Numbered from the stretch's first letter, positions 8,465 to 17,963 are shown. The stretch is 64,000 nt of DNA from Allorhizobium ampelinum S4 (GCF_000016285.1 NC_011989.1:2421001-2485000), one strand, 5' to 3'. Program-made: numbers and translations. Notes: generated from the letters alone by a model not told the origin.

Positions 8465-9679
8465 ATGGCCAAGACCAAAGTCGCGTTGCTGACCGCCGGG
8501 GGCCTTGCGCCCTGCCTCTCATCGGCAGTGGGCGGGTTGATCGAGCGCTATAGCGACATCGCACCCGATGCCGAGATCGTCGCCTATAAATCCGGCTATC
8601 GCGGCCTGTTGATGGACTACAAGATCGAGATCAACCAGCATATGCGCGAACAGGCCCATGTCCTGCATCGCTATGGCGGCTCGCCGATCGGCAATAGCCG
8701 CGTCAAGCTCACCAATGTCGCCGATTGCGTCAAGCGCGGCCTGGTCAAGGAAGGCCAGAACCCGTTGCAGGTGGCCGCCGAGCGCCTGGCCGCCGATGGC
8801 ATCACCATTCTGCACACAATCGGCGGTGACGATACCAATACGACGGCTGCCGATCTCGCCGCCTATCTCGGTGCCAATGGCTATGACCTGACCGTCGTCG
8901 GCCTGCCCAAAACGGTGGACAATGATGTCGTGCCGATCCGCCAGTCGCTCGGTGCCTGGACCGCGGCGGAAGTCGGCGCCCGCTTCTTCGACCATGTTTC
9001 CAACGAGCAGAGTGCCGCCCCGCGCACGCTGGTCATCCACGAAGTCATGGGCCGCCATTGCGGCTGGCTGACAGCGGCGACCGCCCGCGCCTATATCCAG
9101 CGCATCCAGCATAATGAATATGTCGAGGGCTTCATGATGAATGAAGAACTGAAGACCATTGACGGTCTTTATCTGCCCGAGACCCATTTCGACATGGAAG
9201 CCGAGGCAGAGCGGCTGAAGGAGTTGATGGACCGCACCGGCTTCGTCACGCTGTTCGTCTCGGAAGGGGCCTGCATGGACGAAATCATCGCCGACCGGGA
9301 AAAGGCAGGCGAAGAGATCAAGCGCGACGCGTTCGGCCATGTGAAGCTCGATACGATCAATGTCGGCGGCTGGTTCCAGAAGCATTTCGCCAAATTGCTC
9401 GATGCCGAACGCTCGATGGTGCAGAAGTCAGGCTATTACGCCCGTTCGGCCCCGGCCAATTACGAGGACTTGCGGCTGATCCAGAGCATGGTGGATCTGG
9501 CCGTCGAAAGCGGGTTGAACGGCGTCTCCGGCGTCACCGGTCATGACGAGGACCAGGGCGGCAAATTGCGCGCCATCGAATTCCCCCGCATCAAGGGCGG
9601 CAAGGCTTTCGACCTCTCTACGCCATGGTTCAAAGATGTGATGGACCATCTGGGCCAGAAATTCCGTCCGGCACATTGA
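8465..9679 (+). CDS. pfp: Pyrophosphate-dependent 6-phosphofructokinase
   Basis: Interconverts fructose 6-phosphate and fructose 1,6-bisphosphate using pyrophosphate. The 404-residue protein has GGDDTN at 120-125, where Asp replaces the Gly of ATP-dependent enzymes, and KTVDND at 149-154. Both are hallmarks of PPi specificity. The MGRHCGW substrate block is also present. ATG at 8465 is chosen because AGAAGGAGGA, a near-perfect Shine-Dalgarno, ends 4 nt upstream. The frame extends further upstream without support. It is monocistronic and divergent from the J-domain gene. Confidence 0.94.
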   Translation: MAKTKVALLTAGGLAPCLSSAVGGLIERYSDIAPDAEIVAYKSGYRGLLMDYKIEINQHMREQAHVLHRYGGSPIGNSRVKLTNVADCVKRGLVKEGQNPLQVAAERLAADGITILHTIGGDDTNTTAADLAAYLGANGYDLTVVGLPKTVDNDVVPIRQSLGAWTAAEVGARFFDHVSNEQSAAPRTLVIHEVMGRHCGWLTAATARAYIQRIQHNEYVEGFMMNEELKTIDGLYLPETHFDMEAEAERLKELMDRTGFVTLFVSEGACMDEIIADREKAGEEIKRDAFGHVKLDTINVGGWFQKHFAKLLDAERSMVQKSGYYARSAPANYEDLRLIQSMVDLAVESGLNGVSGVTGHDEDQGGKLRAIEFPRIKGGKAFDLSTPWFKDVMDHLGQKFRPAH

Positions 9680-9918
9680 CCTTGACGGCGAATGGTGGCT
9701 TCTGTTTGCAGGCGATGCTGACGGCGTAATTGCCCGAAGCATGCCTGCATGACTGCTCGGACCCGCCTGGGGTTTTGAAACGGACATGACAGACTATTTA
9801 TTGTGACAGCGCCGGTGCCAAGGGCATGCGGCGCTGCTATGTTTATATCGGGAGTGCCCGGGCCGGGATGAGGTTGATGATATCCCGCCACAGGCTGACC
9901 GAACACGGAGGCAGGCCC

Positions 9919-10554
9919 ATGACATTTCAGGATTGGCTGTTGTTTTCAGCAGCAAGCGCTGCCTTCCTTGTTGTGCCTGGACGCAATACCAAGCGGATCA
10001 TCGCCTGCCGGCAAGCGGGCGGCGGTCGGGCTGCCACACTCTGCGTGCTGGGCAGCATGACAGGCTATGGTATCGCCGCGTGCCTGGTATTCGGAATGGC
10101 CCAGGCGCTCAGCAATATCAACGCCACGGCACTCTCTGCCCTGCGCTGGCCGGGCATGGCCATATTGATGGTTCTGGCACTCAGGCTCTGGCGGGCGCCG
10201 CTGCATATTGGCCCGGTGGCCGATAACGACAATCTGGCCGACCGGCGCGCCATGGTCATTGTGTCGCAGGCCGTGATCGGTTCGGCTCTGGATGCGCGCA
10301 CACTGGTCTTTCTGTTGGCGATCACCACTCAGATCACATCGGGCTTTTCGCCGTTCAGCGGCGATTTTCTGACCATGGAACTGGCTTTCATGGCTCTCGC
10401 GGCTTTTGCCTGTGGGCTTCAGGCAATTTATGCACACGCTTTCGACCGGATGATTCGCCGCCGTTCGGCACGCCGTATGGTGCAGCCGAAGGGCAAATCC
10501 ATGCTGATTTCCGCCCGCTCCGTCAGCGCCGGTTATCGCCGGATTGCCGCCTGA
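9919..10554 (+). CDS. Divergent LysE/RhtB-family membrane protein
   Basis: Protein of 211 residues with about five hydrophobic segments and the size of LysE/RhtB amino-acid exporters. The N-terminal family motif PGPN appears as PGRN (VVPGRN, about residues 18-23), and the region that follows is poorly conserved. Export function is therefore uncertain. GGAGG lies 8 nt before the ATG. The C-terminal 40 residues are basic and hydrophilic, unusual for the family. It could be a degenerating paralogue. Confidence 0.6.
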   Translation: MTFQDWLLFSAASAAFLVVPGRNTKRIIACRQAGGGRAATLCVLGSMTGYGIAACLVFGMAQALSNINATALSALRWPGMAILMVLALRLWRAPLHIGPVADNDNLADRRAMVIVSQAVIGSALDARTLVFLLAITTQITSGFSPFSGDFLTMELAFMALAAFACGLQAIYAHAFDRMIRRRSARRMVQPKGKSMLISARSVSAGYRRIAA

Positions 10555-10630
10555 ATCACGGTCTTTGACAGGTTATCCCCTTTTAGACCAAGGCATCGAA
10601 GATGTGGACCACATCCTCGCCTTGAAGGTA

Positions 10631-10673
10631 TTGCAAATATCTCAAATGCATCAGTGGCTTGAGATATTTGCAA
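10631..10673. repeat. Perfect 15-bp inverted repeat with 13-nt loop
   Basis: TTGCAAATATCTCAA at 10631-10645 is an exact reverse complement of 10659-10673. Just outside, GGTATT (10627-10632) can pair with AATACC on the right (10678-10683) across a few unpaired bases. It lies between two + strand genes and has no T-run, so it looks more like a palindromic intergenic element than a terminator. Confidence 0.75.
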
Positions 10674-10808
10674 AGGGAATACCAACGGTCATTTTCAGTG
10701 ATCGTTAGCATTAGACTTCAAGGGGGCTGTCAAATTTGTGAATCCGATGTTAATAGTTCGTGCGTTGCCTGTGGGCAGCGCTCGTTTCAATAGCCGACGG
10801 ACATCTGC

Positions 10809-11915
10809 ATGACAGCGAAAACGGACCGCACGATTGCCATCAGCATCACTGCTGTCATCGTCGCAGCCCTTTCCAGTTGCACCAATGTCAATGACAATTC
10901 CAAAGCCGATATAGCGCCCAAGCCTGCATCGGCTCATCAAGCCGTTTCGGCCGCAGCGCAGCCGGGCGTCACACAGCCCGGTGCCAATACCGTAGCATCG
11001 GCAAATGGCAGCGTCGCAACAGGTGCCTCGACAACGGTAGCTGCCGCAAATGGCACGATGACGCCGGCTGTTCCTGGCACGCAGGCCATGACACCACCTT
11101 CGCAATCGGCTGTTACTGCGCTTGCCAATACCGCGTCGGGAAATAATGCGCTGGCCGCCATAAATGGCGCCTCGGGCACAGGCCAGACGGTTAACCTGGC
11201 GACAGGCCAAGGCCCATACCCGATCCAGAAACCAGGCCTGACGCAGGTCGCCTCGCTTGGACCAACGGTCAGCACCGTGCCTTCTTCCGCCAATGCACCA
11301 GCCCGGATTTCGGACAACGAGCCGATCGGCCTTGAAAACGAAGCGTTGCAGCCGGATGTGATGGCCATGCATTCCGCCGTTCCCACGCCGCGCCCGGGCT
11401 CTGCGGCCTCATCGTCCGTCGCCTATGCCTCACCGGCCAAGCCGGTCGTCAAATCCTTCGCGCTGCTTGATGCACAATTCGACACCAGCGCCCCCGGCCC
11501 CGTGCCAAGTGCCACGCCGGAAGCCTCCAAAAGCACCGCGTCTGGCACAAGCGAAACGGCAAGCCGCGGCCCGACGGTCATCAATGGGCTCGTCAACAAA
11601 TATGCCGCCCTATACGGAATGCCATCCGCGCTGATCCATCGGGTCATTCACCGCGAAAGCCGTTATAATCCGTCGGCCTATAGCCGCGGCAATTACGGGC
11701 TGATGCAGATCCGCTATAATACGGCCCGTTCGCTTGGCTATGAAGGTCCGGCAGAGGGTCTGTTCGACCCGGAAACCAACCTGAAATACGCGATCAAATA
11801 TCTGCGCGGTGCGTGGATGGTGGCCGAAAACAACAATGATAACGCCGTTCGCCTCTATGCCCGTGGCTATTATTTCGATGCCAAGCGCAAGGGCCTGCTG
11901 GACGAAGTGCAGTAA
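10809..11915 (+). CDS. Lipoprotein SLT-type transglycosylase with long Ala/Thr/Pro-rich linker
   Basis: 368 residues. The N-terminus is a lipoprotein signal with lipobox LSSC (Cys24). About 230 residues of low-complexity Ala, Thr, Ser and Pro follow, probably a flexible spacer reaching from the membrane into the wall. The C-terminal about 110 residues form an SLT domain with the catalytic ES at Glu283 (HRESRYNP) and GNYGLMQIRYNTA. The usual YNAG near the end is replaced by YARGYY. The role in cutting glycan strands is inferred from the fold. Confidence 0.82.
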   Translation: MTAKTDRTIAISITAVIVAALSSCTNVNDNSKADIAPKPASAHQAVSAAAQPGVTQPGANTVASANGSVATGASTTVAAANGTMTPAVPGTQAMTPPSQSAVTALANTASGNNALAAINGASGTGQTVNLATGQGPYPIQKPGLTQVASLGPTVSTVPSSANAPARISDNEPIGLENEALQPDVMAMHSAVPTPRPGSAASSSVAYASPAKPVVKSFALLDAQFDTSAPGPVPSATPEASKSTASGTSETASRGPTVINGLVNKYAALYGMPSALIHRVIHRESRYNPSAYSRGNYGLMQIRYNTARSLGYEGPAEGLFDPETNLKYAIKYLRGAWMVAENNNDNAVRLYARGYYFDAKRKGLLDEVQ

Positions 11916-11969
11916 ACCACTTCGTCCATGCCGACACGGACCATTGCCCCTTTCTGTCGATTCGGTTTC

Positions 11970-13349
11970 CTACGGCATTGCGTCCAGAACCGCCTTCAGC
12001 AGTTTCTGCGGCCTGTAGTTATCCCAGGCAGGCGTCAGCCCCATCCTCAGCACAATCAGTTTACGTGACGGGACAATCGCAATTGTTTGTCCGTCATGGC
12101 CCTGAAACCAGAGGGTTTCTTCGGTAATGCCGAAGGTGGAATCCGGTTCCCGGCCCGGCCCGCTCCGCCAGATTTGCCCCTGTCCATAGGTGCCGCCTGA
12201 TGCCTTTGTCGGGGTCCCCATGGTCTTTACATAGCCTTCCGGCAACAGCCGCCGTCCCTGCCAGACGCCGTCCTGCAACAGGCATTGGGCAAGCTTGGCC
12301 CAATCGCGGGCATTGGCATAGAGATAGGACCCACCTGCCAAAGTGCCTGTCTCGTCGGCCTCCAGCACTGCACTGGTCATGCCCAGCGGCTTGAACAAGG
12401 ATGTTTGGGGATAAGACAGCGCCTGTTCCGGTGGCAAGCTGTCCATCAGGAGGCGGGCCAGCAGCACGCTGGTACCGGTCGAATAGTGAAACAGCGTCCC
12501 GGGTGTCGCGTCCAGCGGCTGAGAGGCGACGAATGCCGCCTGATCCGGCTCCAGAAACAGCATGCGCGTTGCATCACTGACATCGCCATAATCCTCATTG
12601 AAACGCAGGCCGCTTTCCATGCCCATCAATTGGCGCAGGGTGATTGCCGCGCGCCCATCGGTCCATTGCGGCAACAAATGATCCTTGTCGAGATCAAGCC
12701 CGCCCTCCCCCATCCGCTGGCCGATCAGCATGGCCATGACTGTCTTGGTCATCGACCAGCCGATCAGCGGCGTATCGGGCCCGAATCCCGGACCATAGGC
12801 CTCACCAAGCAACTCTCCATCCCGAATCACCAATGTGGCGCGCATAGATGGCCCGGTCAGGGCTGGATCAGCAAGAATGCCCGCCAGCACCGGGTCGGTG
12901 TGCGGTGCGCCGGTTCCATCCGGCCAGGGCGCAGGGTTCGGTGCTGGGTTCGGGGTTGCCGAAGCCGCAAGCGGTTGCGGCAGATGCACCTTGCGAGCCG
13001 CATCGATTTTTCCATCGGGAACGTTGGCGCAGCCCAGACCCGGTCGGGCAATGGCTGTGCTGGGGGCAAAAGCGCCAAACATATAGGCCGTGACCATGCC
13101 TGCATCCCGATCGACATCCAGCCGCAGGAAACGCAGCAGCGGATGGCCCGGCGCCTGTACATCCTCTGACAAAACATCCATCGGATCACGCTTGGCGATA
13201 AACACGTTGGAGCAGACAATTTTGGCGGCGTAGCCTGTCCCGACTCGCAGCAATTCCGGCGGCGCCAGCCAAAGCCACGTGGCAGCCCCGACGATAACCA
13301 CCAGGACAGCAAGCAGCAGTCCTTGGACAAACCTGATCAGCAAACGCAT
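11970..13349 (-). CDS. Beta-lactamase-related serine hydrolase, membrane anchored
   Basis: 459-residue protein with one N-terminal membrane helix (about 8-28) and an extracytoplasmic class C beta-lactamase-type fold. The active-site SxxK is SMTK with Ser199, the YxN-equivalent is YST at 289-291, and an HDG replaces the KTG box. This pattern occurs in EstB-like esterases and 6-aminohexanoate-dimer hydrolases rather than true beta-lactamases. GGGAGGAA lies a few bases before ATG 13349, supporting this start over the longer open frame. A Pro/Ala-rich stretch at about 128-146 separates anchor and domain. Confidence 0.82.
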   Translation of the reverse strand: MRLLIRFVQGLLLAVLVVIVGAATWLWLAPPELLRVGTGYAAKIVCSNVFIAKRDPMDVLSEDVQAPGHPLLRFLRLDVDRDAGMVTAYMFGAFAPSTAIARPGLGCANVPDGKIDAARKVHLPQPLAASATPNPAPNPAPWPDGTGAPHTDPVLAGILADPALTGPSMRATLVIRDGELLGEAYGPGFGPDTPLIGWSMTKTVMAMLIGQRMGEGGLDLDKDHLLPQWTDGRAAITLRQLMGMESGLRFNEDYGDVSDATRMLFLEPDQAAFVASQPLDATPGTLFHYSTGTSVLLARLLMDSLPPEQALSYPQTSLFKPLGMTSAVLEADETGTLAGGSYLYANARDWAKLAQCLLQDGVWQGRRLLPEGYVKTMGTPTKASGGTYGQGQIWRSGPGREPDSTFGITEETLWFQGHDGQTIAIVPSRKLIVLRMGLTPAWDNYRPQKLLKAVLDAMP

Positions 13350-13576
13350 ACGATTTCCTCCCGCGCCGGATGGTGTCGCGGATCGGGAACTGGGAACCGA
13401 TGTCCGGAAAATCCGATGCTTAAACAATAACCTGGAGCGGAAAAGTGATTCTGTTTCACAACCCGCCACACGAGGTCTGCATGCAAGCATGATTACAGCG
13501 GGCATGAAAGGGTATGACGGTTGAAAAACCATGGGATTTTCCATGGGCGCACAGCCCAGCCACTGGTCAACAGCCC

Positions 13577-13594
13577 CCGTCATCAAACTGTAGT
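13577..13594 (+). promoter_or_regulatory. Candidate Pho box upstream of btaA
   Basis: CCGTCAT-CAAA-CTGTAGT matches the direct-repeat Pho-box layout (CTGTCAT-N4-CTGTCAT) with one mismatch in the first half and three in the second. It lies 48 bp before the btaA start. Betaine-lipid genes are known PhoB targets in Sinorhizobium, which makes the site plausible. Confidence 0.45.
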
Positions 13595-13641
13595 GGACAG
13601 CCACTATTCCGATAAAAACTTCAGAACGGGGCACCCTTCAC

Positions 13642-14889
13642 ATGACAGAACTTGTTCCAGATGCCGGATTCCGCAAAAACCAGAAGCTGAAATCGGCGCT
13701 GCTTCAACATAATGCACTGTCACGCAAGGGCCTGTCGGAACGGTTGTTCGGCCTGCTGTTTTCCGGCCTGGTCTATCCGCAGATCTGGGAAGACCCGGAT
13801 GTCGACATGCAGGCCATGCAGCTTGGTGCTGGACACCGTGTTGTCACCATCGGCTCTGGCGGCTGCAACATGCTGGCCTATCTGTCACGCGAACCTGATA
13901 GCATCGATGTCGTCGATCTCAATCCGCATCATATTGCCCTCAATAAGCTGAAACTGGCCGCCTTCCGGCATCTGCCCGATCACACCGCCGTCGTGCGGCT
14001 GCTTGGCACCGACAATGCCCGCAGCAATGCCTCCATGGTCGAGCAATATGTGGCACCGCATCTGGACGCCACCACGCGGCGCTACTGGAGCCGCCGCACG
14101 CTGACCGGACGCCGCCGCATCCGGGTGTTCAACGGCAATTTCTACCGCACCGGTCTGCTGGGCCGCTTCATCACCGCCACCCATCTTCTGGCCCGCCTGC
14201 ACGGCGTCAAGCTGGAAGAAATCACCCAATGCCGGACCCCCCGCGAACAGCGGCAGTTTTTCGAGACCCGCATCGCGCCGCTGTTTGAAAAGCCTGTTAT
14301 CCGCTGGCTGACCAATCGCAAAAGCTCATTGTTCGGCCTCGGCATTCCGCCGCAGCAATATGACGAACTGGCCAGCGTTTCGGAAACCGGCACCATCGCC
14401 CCGGTGCTGAAAGGCCGGCTGGAAAAACTCGCCTGTCACTTCTCGCTGCGGGACAATTATTTTGCCTGGCAGGCTTTCGCCCGTCGCTATCCGAAATCCC
14501 ATGAGGGCGCATTGCCGGATTATCTGCGGGCCGATTATTACCGCACGATCCGCACCAGCGTTGACCGCGTCAATGTCCACCATGCCAGCTATACCGAATT
14601 GCTCTCCACCAAGCCCGCAGGCAGCGTAGACCGCTTCATTCTGCTCGATGCCCAGGACTGGATGACCGACGAGCAGTTGAACGATCTTTGGACCGAAATT
14701 ACCCGCACCGCCTCCAAGGATGCGCGGGTGATCTTCCGGACCGCTGCCGAAAAAAGCGTGATCGAAGGTCGGATTTCCCCGGCGCTCGCAGAGCAATGGT
14801 CCTATCTGAAAGACCTGTCCGTCCATTTCAACGCGCTCGACCGCTCGGCGATCTACGGTGGCTTCCATATCTATGAGAAGACGGCATGA
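13642..14889 (+). CDS. btaA: S-adenosylmethionine:diacylglycerol 3-amino-3-carboxypropyltransferase BtaA
   Basis: First enzyme of diacylglyceryl-trimethylhomoserine (DGTS) synthesis. It transfers the aminocarboxypropyl group of SAM to diacylglycerol, giving diacylglyceryl-homoserine. The 415-residue protein belongs to the DUF3419 family: YPQIWEDPDVDMQAM (45-59) and the SAM-fold segment VVTIGSGGCNMLAYLS (67-82) are characteristic. The stop overlaps the btaB start (ATGA). DGTS replaces phospholipids under phosphate starvation, and a candidate Pho box sits just upstream. Confidence 0.93.
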   Translation: MTELVPDAGFRKNQKLKSALLQHNALSRKGLSERLFGLLFSGLVYPQIWEDPDVDMQAMQLGAGHRVVTIGSGGCNMLAYLSREPDSIDVVDLNPHHIALNKLKLAAFRHLPDHTAVVRLLGTDNARSNASMVEQYVAPHLDATTRRYWSRRTLTGRRRIRVFNGNFYRTGLLGRFITATHLLARLHGVKLEEITQCRTPREQRQFFETRIAPLFEKPVIRWLTNRKSSLFGLGIPPQQYDELASVSETGTIAPVLKGRLEKLACHFSLRDNYFAWQAFARRYPKSHEGALPDYLRADYYRTIRTSVDRVNVHHASYTELLSTKPAGSVDRFILLDAQDWMTDEQLNDLWTEITRTASKDARVIFRTAAEKSVIEGRISPALAEQWSYLKDLSVHFNALDRSAIYGGFHIYEKTA

Positions 14890-15572
14890 GCGATGCCCGT
14901 ATTGGTCAGGACCATTCCGGCCCGAACTTGGACCGGCAGCATGCCAGCAAGATGGATCAGGTCTATCGCAGCCAGCGTCATATCTATGACCTGACCCGCA
15001 AATATTACCTGCTCGGGCGTGATACGGCTATTGTCGGCCTGGATCTGCCAAAAGATGGCAGCCTGCTGGAAGTGGCCTGCGGCACGGGCCGCAACCTGAT
15101 CTGCACGGAGCGGCTTTATCCGATGTCGCATCTCTACGGTCTGGACATTTCCAGCGAAATGCTGGTGCAGGCAAGGCGTAATTTTCGCGGTCGCCCGCGC
15201 CAGCCGGATCTGCGCATCGCCGACGCTTCGGCATTCACCGCCGCCGATTTTGCCATAACCGGTTTCGACCGCGTGCTGATCTCCTATGCCCTGTCGATGA
15301 TTCCCGACTGGCAAAAGGCAATTGCCTGTTCGCTTGCCGCCTTAAACCCCGGCGGCTCGCTGCATATCGTCGATTTTGGCCAGCAGGAACATCTGCCAGG
15401 CTGGTTCCGAACAGGCCTGCATGCCTGGCTCGCCCGGTTTCACGTCACGCCACGCGCCAATCTGCGCGAAGAACTGGCCTCCCAGGCCGAGGCCGCAGGC
15501 GCAACACTGAGCTTTTCACCGCTCTATCGTGGCTATGCGTGGCATGCCATTATCCGCCGCCCAGCGGCCTGA
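14886..15572 (+). CDS. btaB: Diacylglyceryl-homoserine N-methyltransferase BtaB
   Basis: Class I SAM methyltransferase that adds three methyl groups to diacylglyceryl-homoserine to complete the betaine lipid DGTS. The 228-residue protein has the SAM loop LEVACGTGRN (61-70) and the acidic LYGLDISSEML strand. Coupling to btaA by a 4-bp overlap makes the assignment firm, although the domain alone would be generic. Confidence 0.9.
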   Translation: MSDARIGQDHSGPNLDRQHASKMDQVYRSQRHIYDLTRKYYLLGRDTAIVGLDLPKDGSLLEVACGTGRNLICTERLYPMSHLYGLDISSEMLVQARRNFRGRPRQPDLRIADASAFTAADFAITGFDRVLISYALSMIPDWQKAIACSLAALNPGGSLHIVDFGQQEHLPGWFRTGLHAWLARFHVTPRANLREELASQAEAAGATLSFSPLYRGYAWHAIIRRPAA

Positions 15573-15778
15573 CAGATCACCGTGCTTTCCGCCCAATAGG
15601 CCGGTATTTTCGATCTATCGATATGAGCGGTTGAAAATAACCACATTTTAACGATGATGAAGCAAAGTCAGGCTCGAGGTTTCCCAGTCTGGCTTCATCG
15701 GATCGGTGATCTCCAGTTCTGATTTTCCGCGTCTTTTGATCTTGCCATGGGCATGCGCTGCCTTGGCATAACAGTTGA

Positions 15779-16597
15779 ATGAATGGGTTTTCGATGCGGT
15801 CGCTGGTCCTGGCACTTATTCCGATTTGTTTGGCGATGGCGTCCTGCACCTCGACGAGCTACGATTTCATGGAAACCGGCTCGATCCAGCCAAAATTCCA
15901 GGACAAGGACCCGCAGGACTTCGGCATCAATTCTCCGCATCGCCATCAGGTGCACGGCATCGACGTGTCGAAATGGAACGGTAATATCAACTGGATGCAG
16001 GTCCGCCAGTCCGGCGTCTCCTTCGCTTTCATCAAGGCCACAGAAGGCAAGGATGTGATCGATCCGAAATTTGCGGATTACTGGCAGCAGGCCAATGCCG
16101 CTGGCCTGCCCCATGCGCCCTATCATTTCTATTATTTCTGCTCCAGCGCCGACGAGCAGGCCGACTGGTTCATCGCCAATGTGCCGAAAGCCTCGATGGA
16201 CATGCCGCCCGTTCTGGATGTTGAGTGGAACCACACGTCCAAGACCTGCACCAAGCGGCCCCCGGCTGATGTGGTGCGCAGCGAAATGAAACGCTTCATG
16301 GACCGGCTTGAGGCCTATTACGGCAAACGGCCGATTATCTATACATCGGTCGATTTTCATAAGGACAATTTGCAAGGCGCGTTCCAGGATCATTATTTCT
16401 GGGTCCGTGCCGTCGCCAAGCACCCCTCGGAAATCTATCCAGACCGCCGCTGGGCCTTCTGGCAATATACCTCGACCGGCGTTATTCCCGGCATCAAGGG
16501 CGATACGGACATCAATGTCTTTGCGGGTACCCAGCAAAACTGGCGCAAATGGGTGCAGGCCGTCTCATTGCCGACCCAGCAGACCGCTGCAAACTGA
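15779..16597 (+). CDS. GH25 muramidase-type lipoprotein
   Basis: Glycoside hydrolase family 25 (Chalaropsis-type lysozyme) that cleaves the MurNAc-GlcNAc bond. The 272-residue protein has a lipobox AMASC (Cys23) after a short hydrophobic signal. The catalytic domain begins at HGIDVSKWNG (Asp62) and contains the DxE pair Asp147/Glu149 in PPVLDVEWN, then WQYTSTG near the end. No clear Shine-Dalgarno precedes either ATG 15779 or ATG 15794, so the start is uncertain by five codons. It probably acts on wall turnover at a periplasmic membrane face. Confidence 0.88.
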   Translation: MNGFSMRSLVLALIPICLAMASCTSTSYDFMETGSIQPKFQDKDPQDFGINSPHRHQVHGIDVSKWNGNINWMQVRQSGVSFAFIKATEGKDVIDPKFADYWQQANAAGLPHAPYHFYYFCSSADEQADWFIANVPKASMDMPPVLDVEWNHTSKTCTKRPPADVVRSEMKRFMDRLEAYYGKRPIIYTSVDFHKDNLQGAFQDHYFWVRAVAKHPSEIYPDRRWAFWQYTSTGVIPGIKGDTDINVFAGTQQNWRKWVQAVSLPTQQTAAN

Positions 16598-16713
16598 CCA
16601 TTCCGGACCGGAGTTTTGCGTCATGCCGGGCAAAACCCGGCTCCTCTCCATGCTTCCGTCACAAAGCTTCGGCAGAGCGGAGCATGTTCTTTTCATATCC
16701 GGGGGCTTTATCC

Positions 16714-17904
16714 ATGCATATCCTGTCTCGCTTCACGCTCGCAGCCATGTTGAGCGGCCTTATGGCCGGCACGGCCTTTGCCCAGGCACCGCAATGCGGC
16801 GGTGATCTCAGCGCTTTTCTGGCTGGCGTCAAGGCGGAAGCTGTTGCCAATGGCGCGTCTGCTGAGGCTGCCGACAAGGCGCTGGCCGGTGCGCAGATCG
16901 ACCAGAAGGTGCTGGGCCGCGACCGCGCCCAGGGCGTGTTCAAGCAGACCTTTACCGAATTTTCCACCCGCACCGTTTCCAAAGGCCGGTTGGACCAGGG
17001 AAAGCAAAAATTGCAGCAATATAGCGCGGTCTTCGACCGGGCCGAAAAAGAATATGGTGTTGCCCCCGGCGTGATCGCCGCTTTCTGGGCGATGGAAACC
17101 GATTTCGGCGCCGTGCAGGGCGATTTTAACACCCGCAACGCGCTGGTGACGCTGGCGCATGATTGCCGCCGCCCGGAACTGTTCCGCCCACAATTGCTGG
17201 CGCTGATCACCATGGTTCAGCATGGCGATCTCGACCCCGCCACCAACACCGGTGCCTGGGCCGGTGAAGTTGGCCAGGTGCAGATGCTGCCCAAGGATAT
17301 CGTTGCCTTCGGCGTCGATGGCGACGGTGATGGCCATGTGGCGCTGAAATCCAGCTCACCCGATGCGATCATGACGGCGGCGAAATTCATCCAGCACCTC
17401 GGCTTCAAGCGCGGCGAGCCGTGGATTCAGGAAGTCACCGTGCCGGACACTCTGCCCTGGGAAAAGAGTGGCTTCGACAGCGGCATGAAGGCGGGCGACT
17501 GGTTCAAGCTCGGCGTCAAGCCGCGTGATGGCAATACCAAATTTGCCGATCTGGAAGGCGAACTGGTACTGCCGCAGGGCCGCAAGGGACCGGCCTTCAT
17601 CACCTATCCCAATTTCGGCATTTATCTGGAATGGAACAAGTCGTTTATCTACACGACCTCTGCCGCCTATTTCGCCACCCGCCTGGAAGGTGCCGAGGCC
17701 TATCTGAAGGGCAACCCGGAACAGGGATTGACCGATGTGCAGATGAAGGAATTGCAGACCAAGCTGAAGGGCCTTGGCTATGACGTCGGCGAGATCGACG
17801 GCATTCTAGGCGGCGGCACCCGCGACGCCGTGCAAAAGGAACAGCTGAAGCGGAATATTCCCGCCGATGGCTGGCCGACGCCAGCGCTGTTGGCAGCACT
17901 TTAA
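16714..17904 (+). CDS. MltB-family lytic murein transglycosylase with peptidoglycan-binding domain
   Basis: 396-residue secreted protein with signal peptide (about 1-23, AFA-Q). The SLT_2 catalytic domain has the conserved AFWAMETDFG block with Glu128 as catalytic acid, followed by TRNALVTLAHDCRR and GEVGQVQMLPKD. A C-terminal PG_binding_1 domain covers about 335-395. ATG at 16714 is selected because it opens directly into the signal peptide; GGGGG lies about 9 nt upstream. A strong terminator follows the stop. Confidence 0.92.
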   Translation: MHILSRFTLAAMLSGLMAGTAFAQAPQCGGDLSAFLAGVKAEAVANGASAEAADKALAGAQIDQKVLGRDRAQGVFKQTFTEFSTRTVSKGRLDQGKQKLQQYSAVFDRAEKEYGVAPGVIAAFWAMETDFGAVQGDFNTRNALVTLAHDCRRPELFRPQLLALITMVQHGDLDPATNTGAWAGEVGQVQMLPKDIVAFGVDGDGDGHVALKSSSPDAIMTAAKFIQHLGFKRGEPWIQEVTVPDTLPWEKSGFDSGMKAGDWFKLGVKPRDGNTKFADLEGELVLPQGRKGPAFITYPNFGIYLEWNKSFIYTTSAAYFATRLEGAEAYLKGNPEQGLTDVQMKELQTKLKGLGYDVGEIDGILGGGTRDAVQKEQLKRNIPADGWPTPALLAAL

Positions 17905-17930
17905 GCCTCAGCAAAAATTCCGGTTGTTTT

Positions 17931-17963
17931 AGCCGCGCATTCTCATGAATGCGCGGCTTTTTC
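17931..17963 (+). terminator. Rho-independent terminator after the MltB-family gene
   Basis: AGCCGCGCATTC (17931-17942) pairs with GAATGCGCGGCT across a TCAT loop and is followed by T residues. It lies 27 nt past the stop. Confidence 0.88.
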
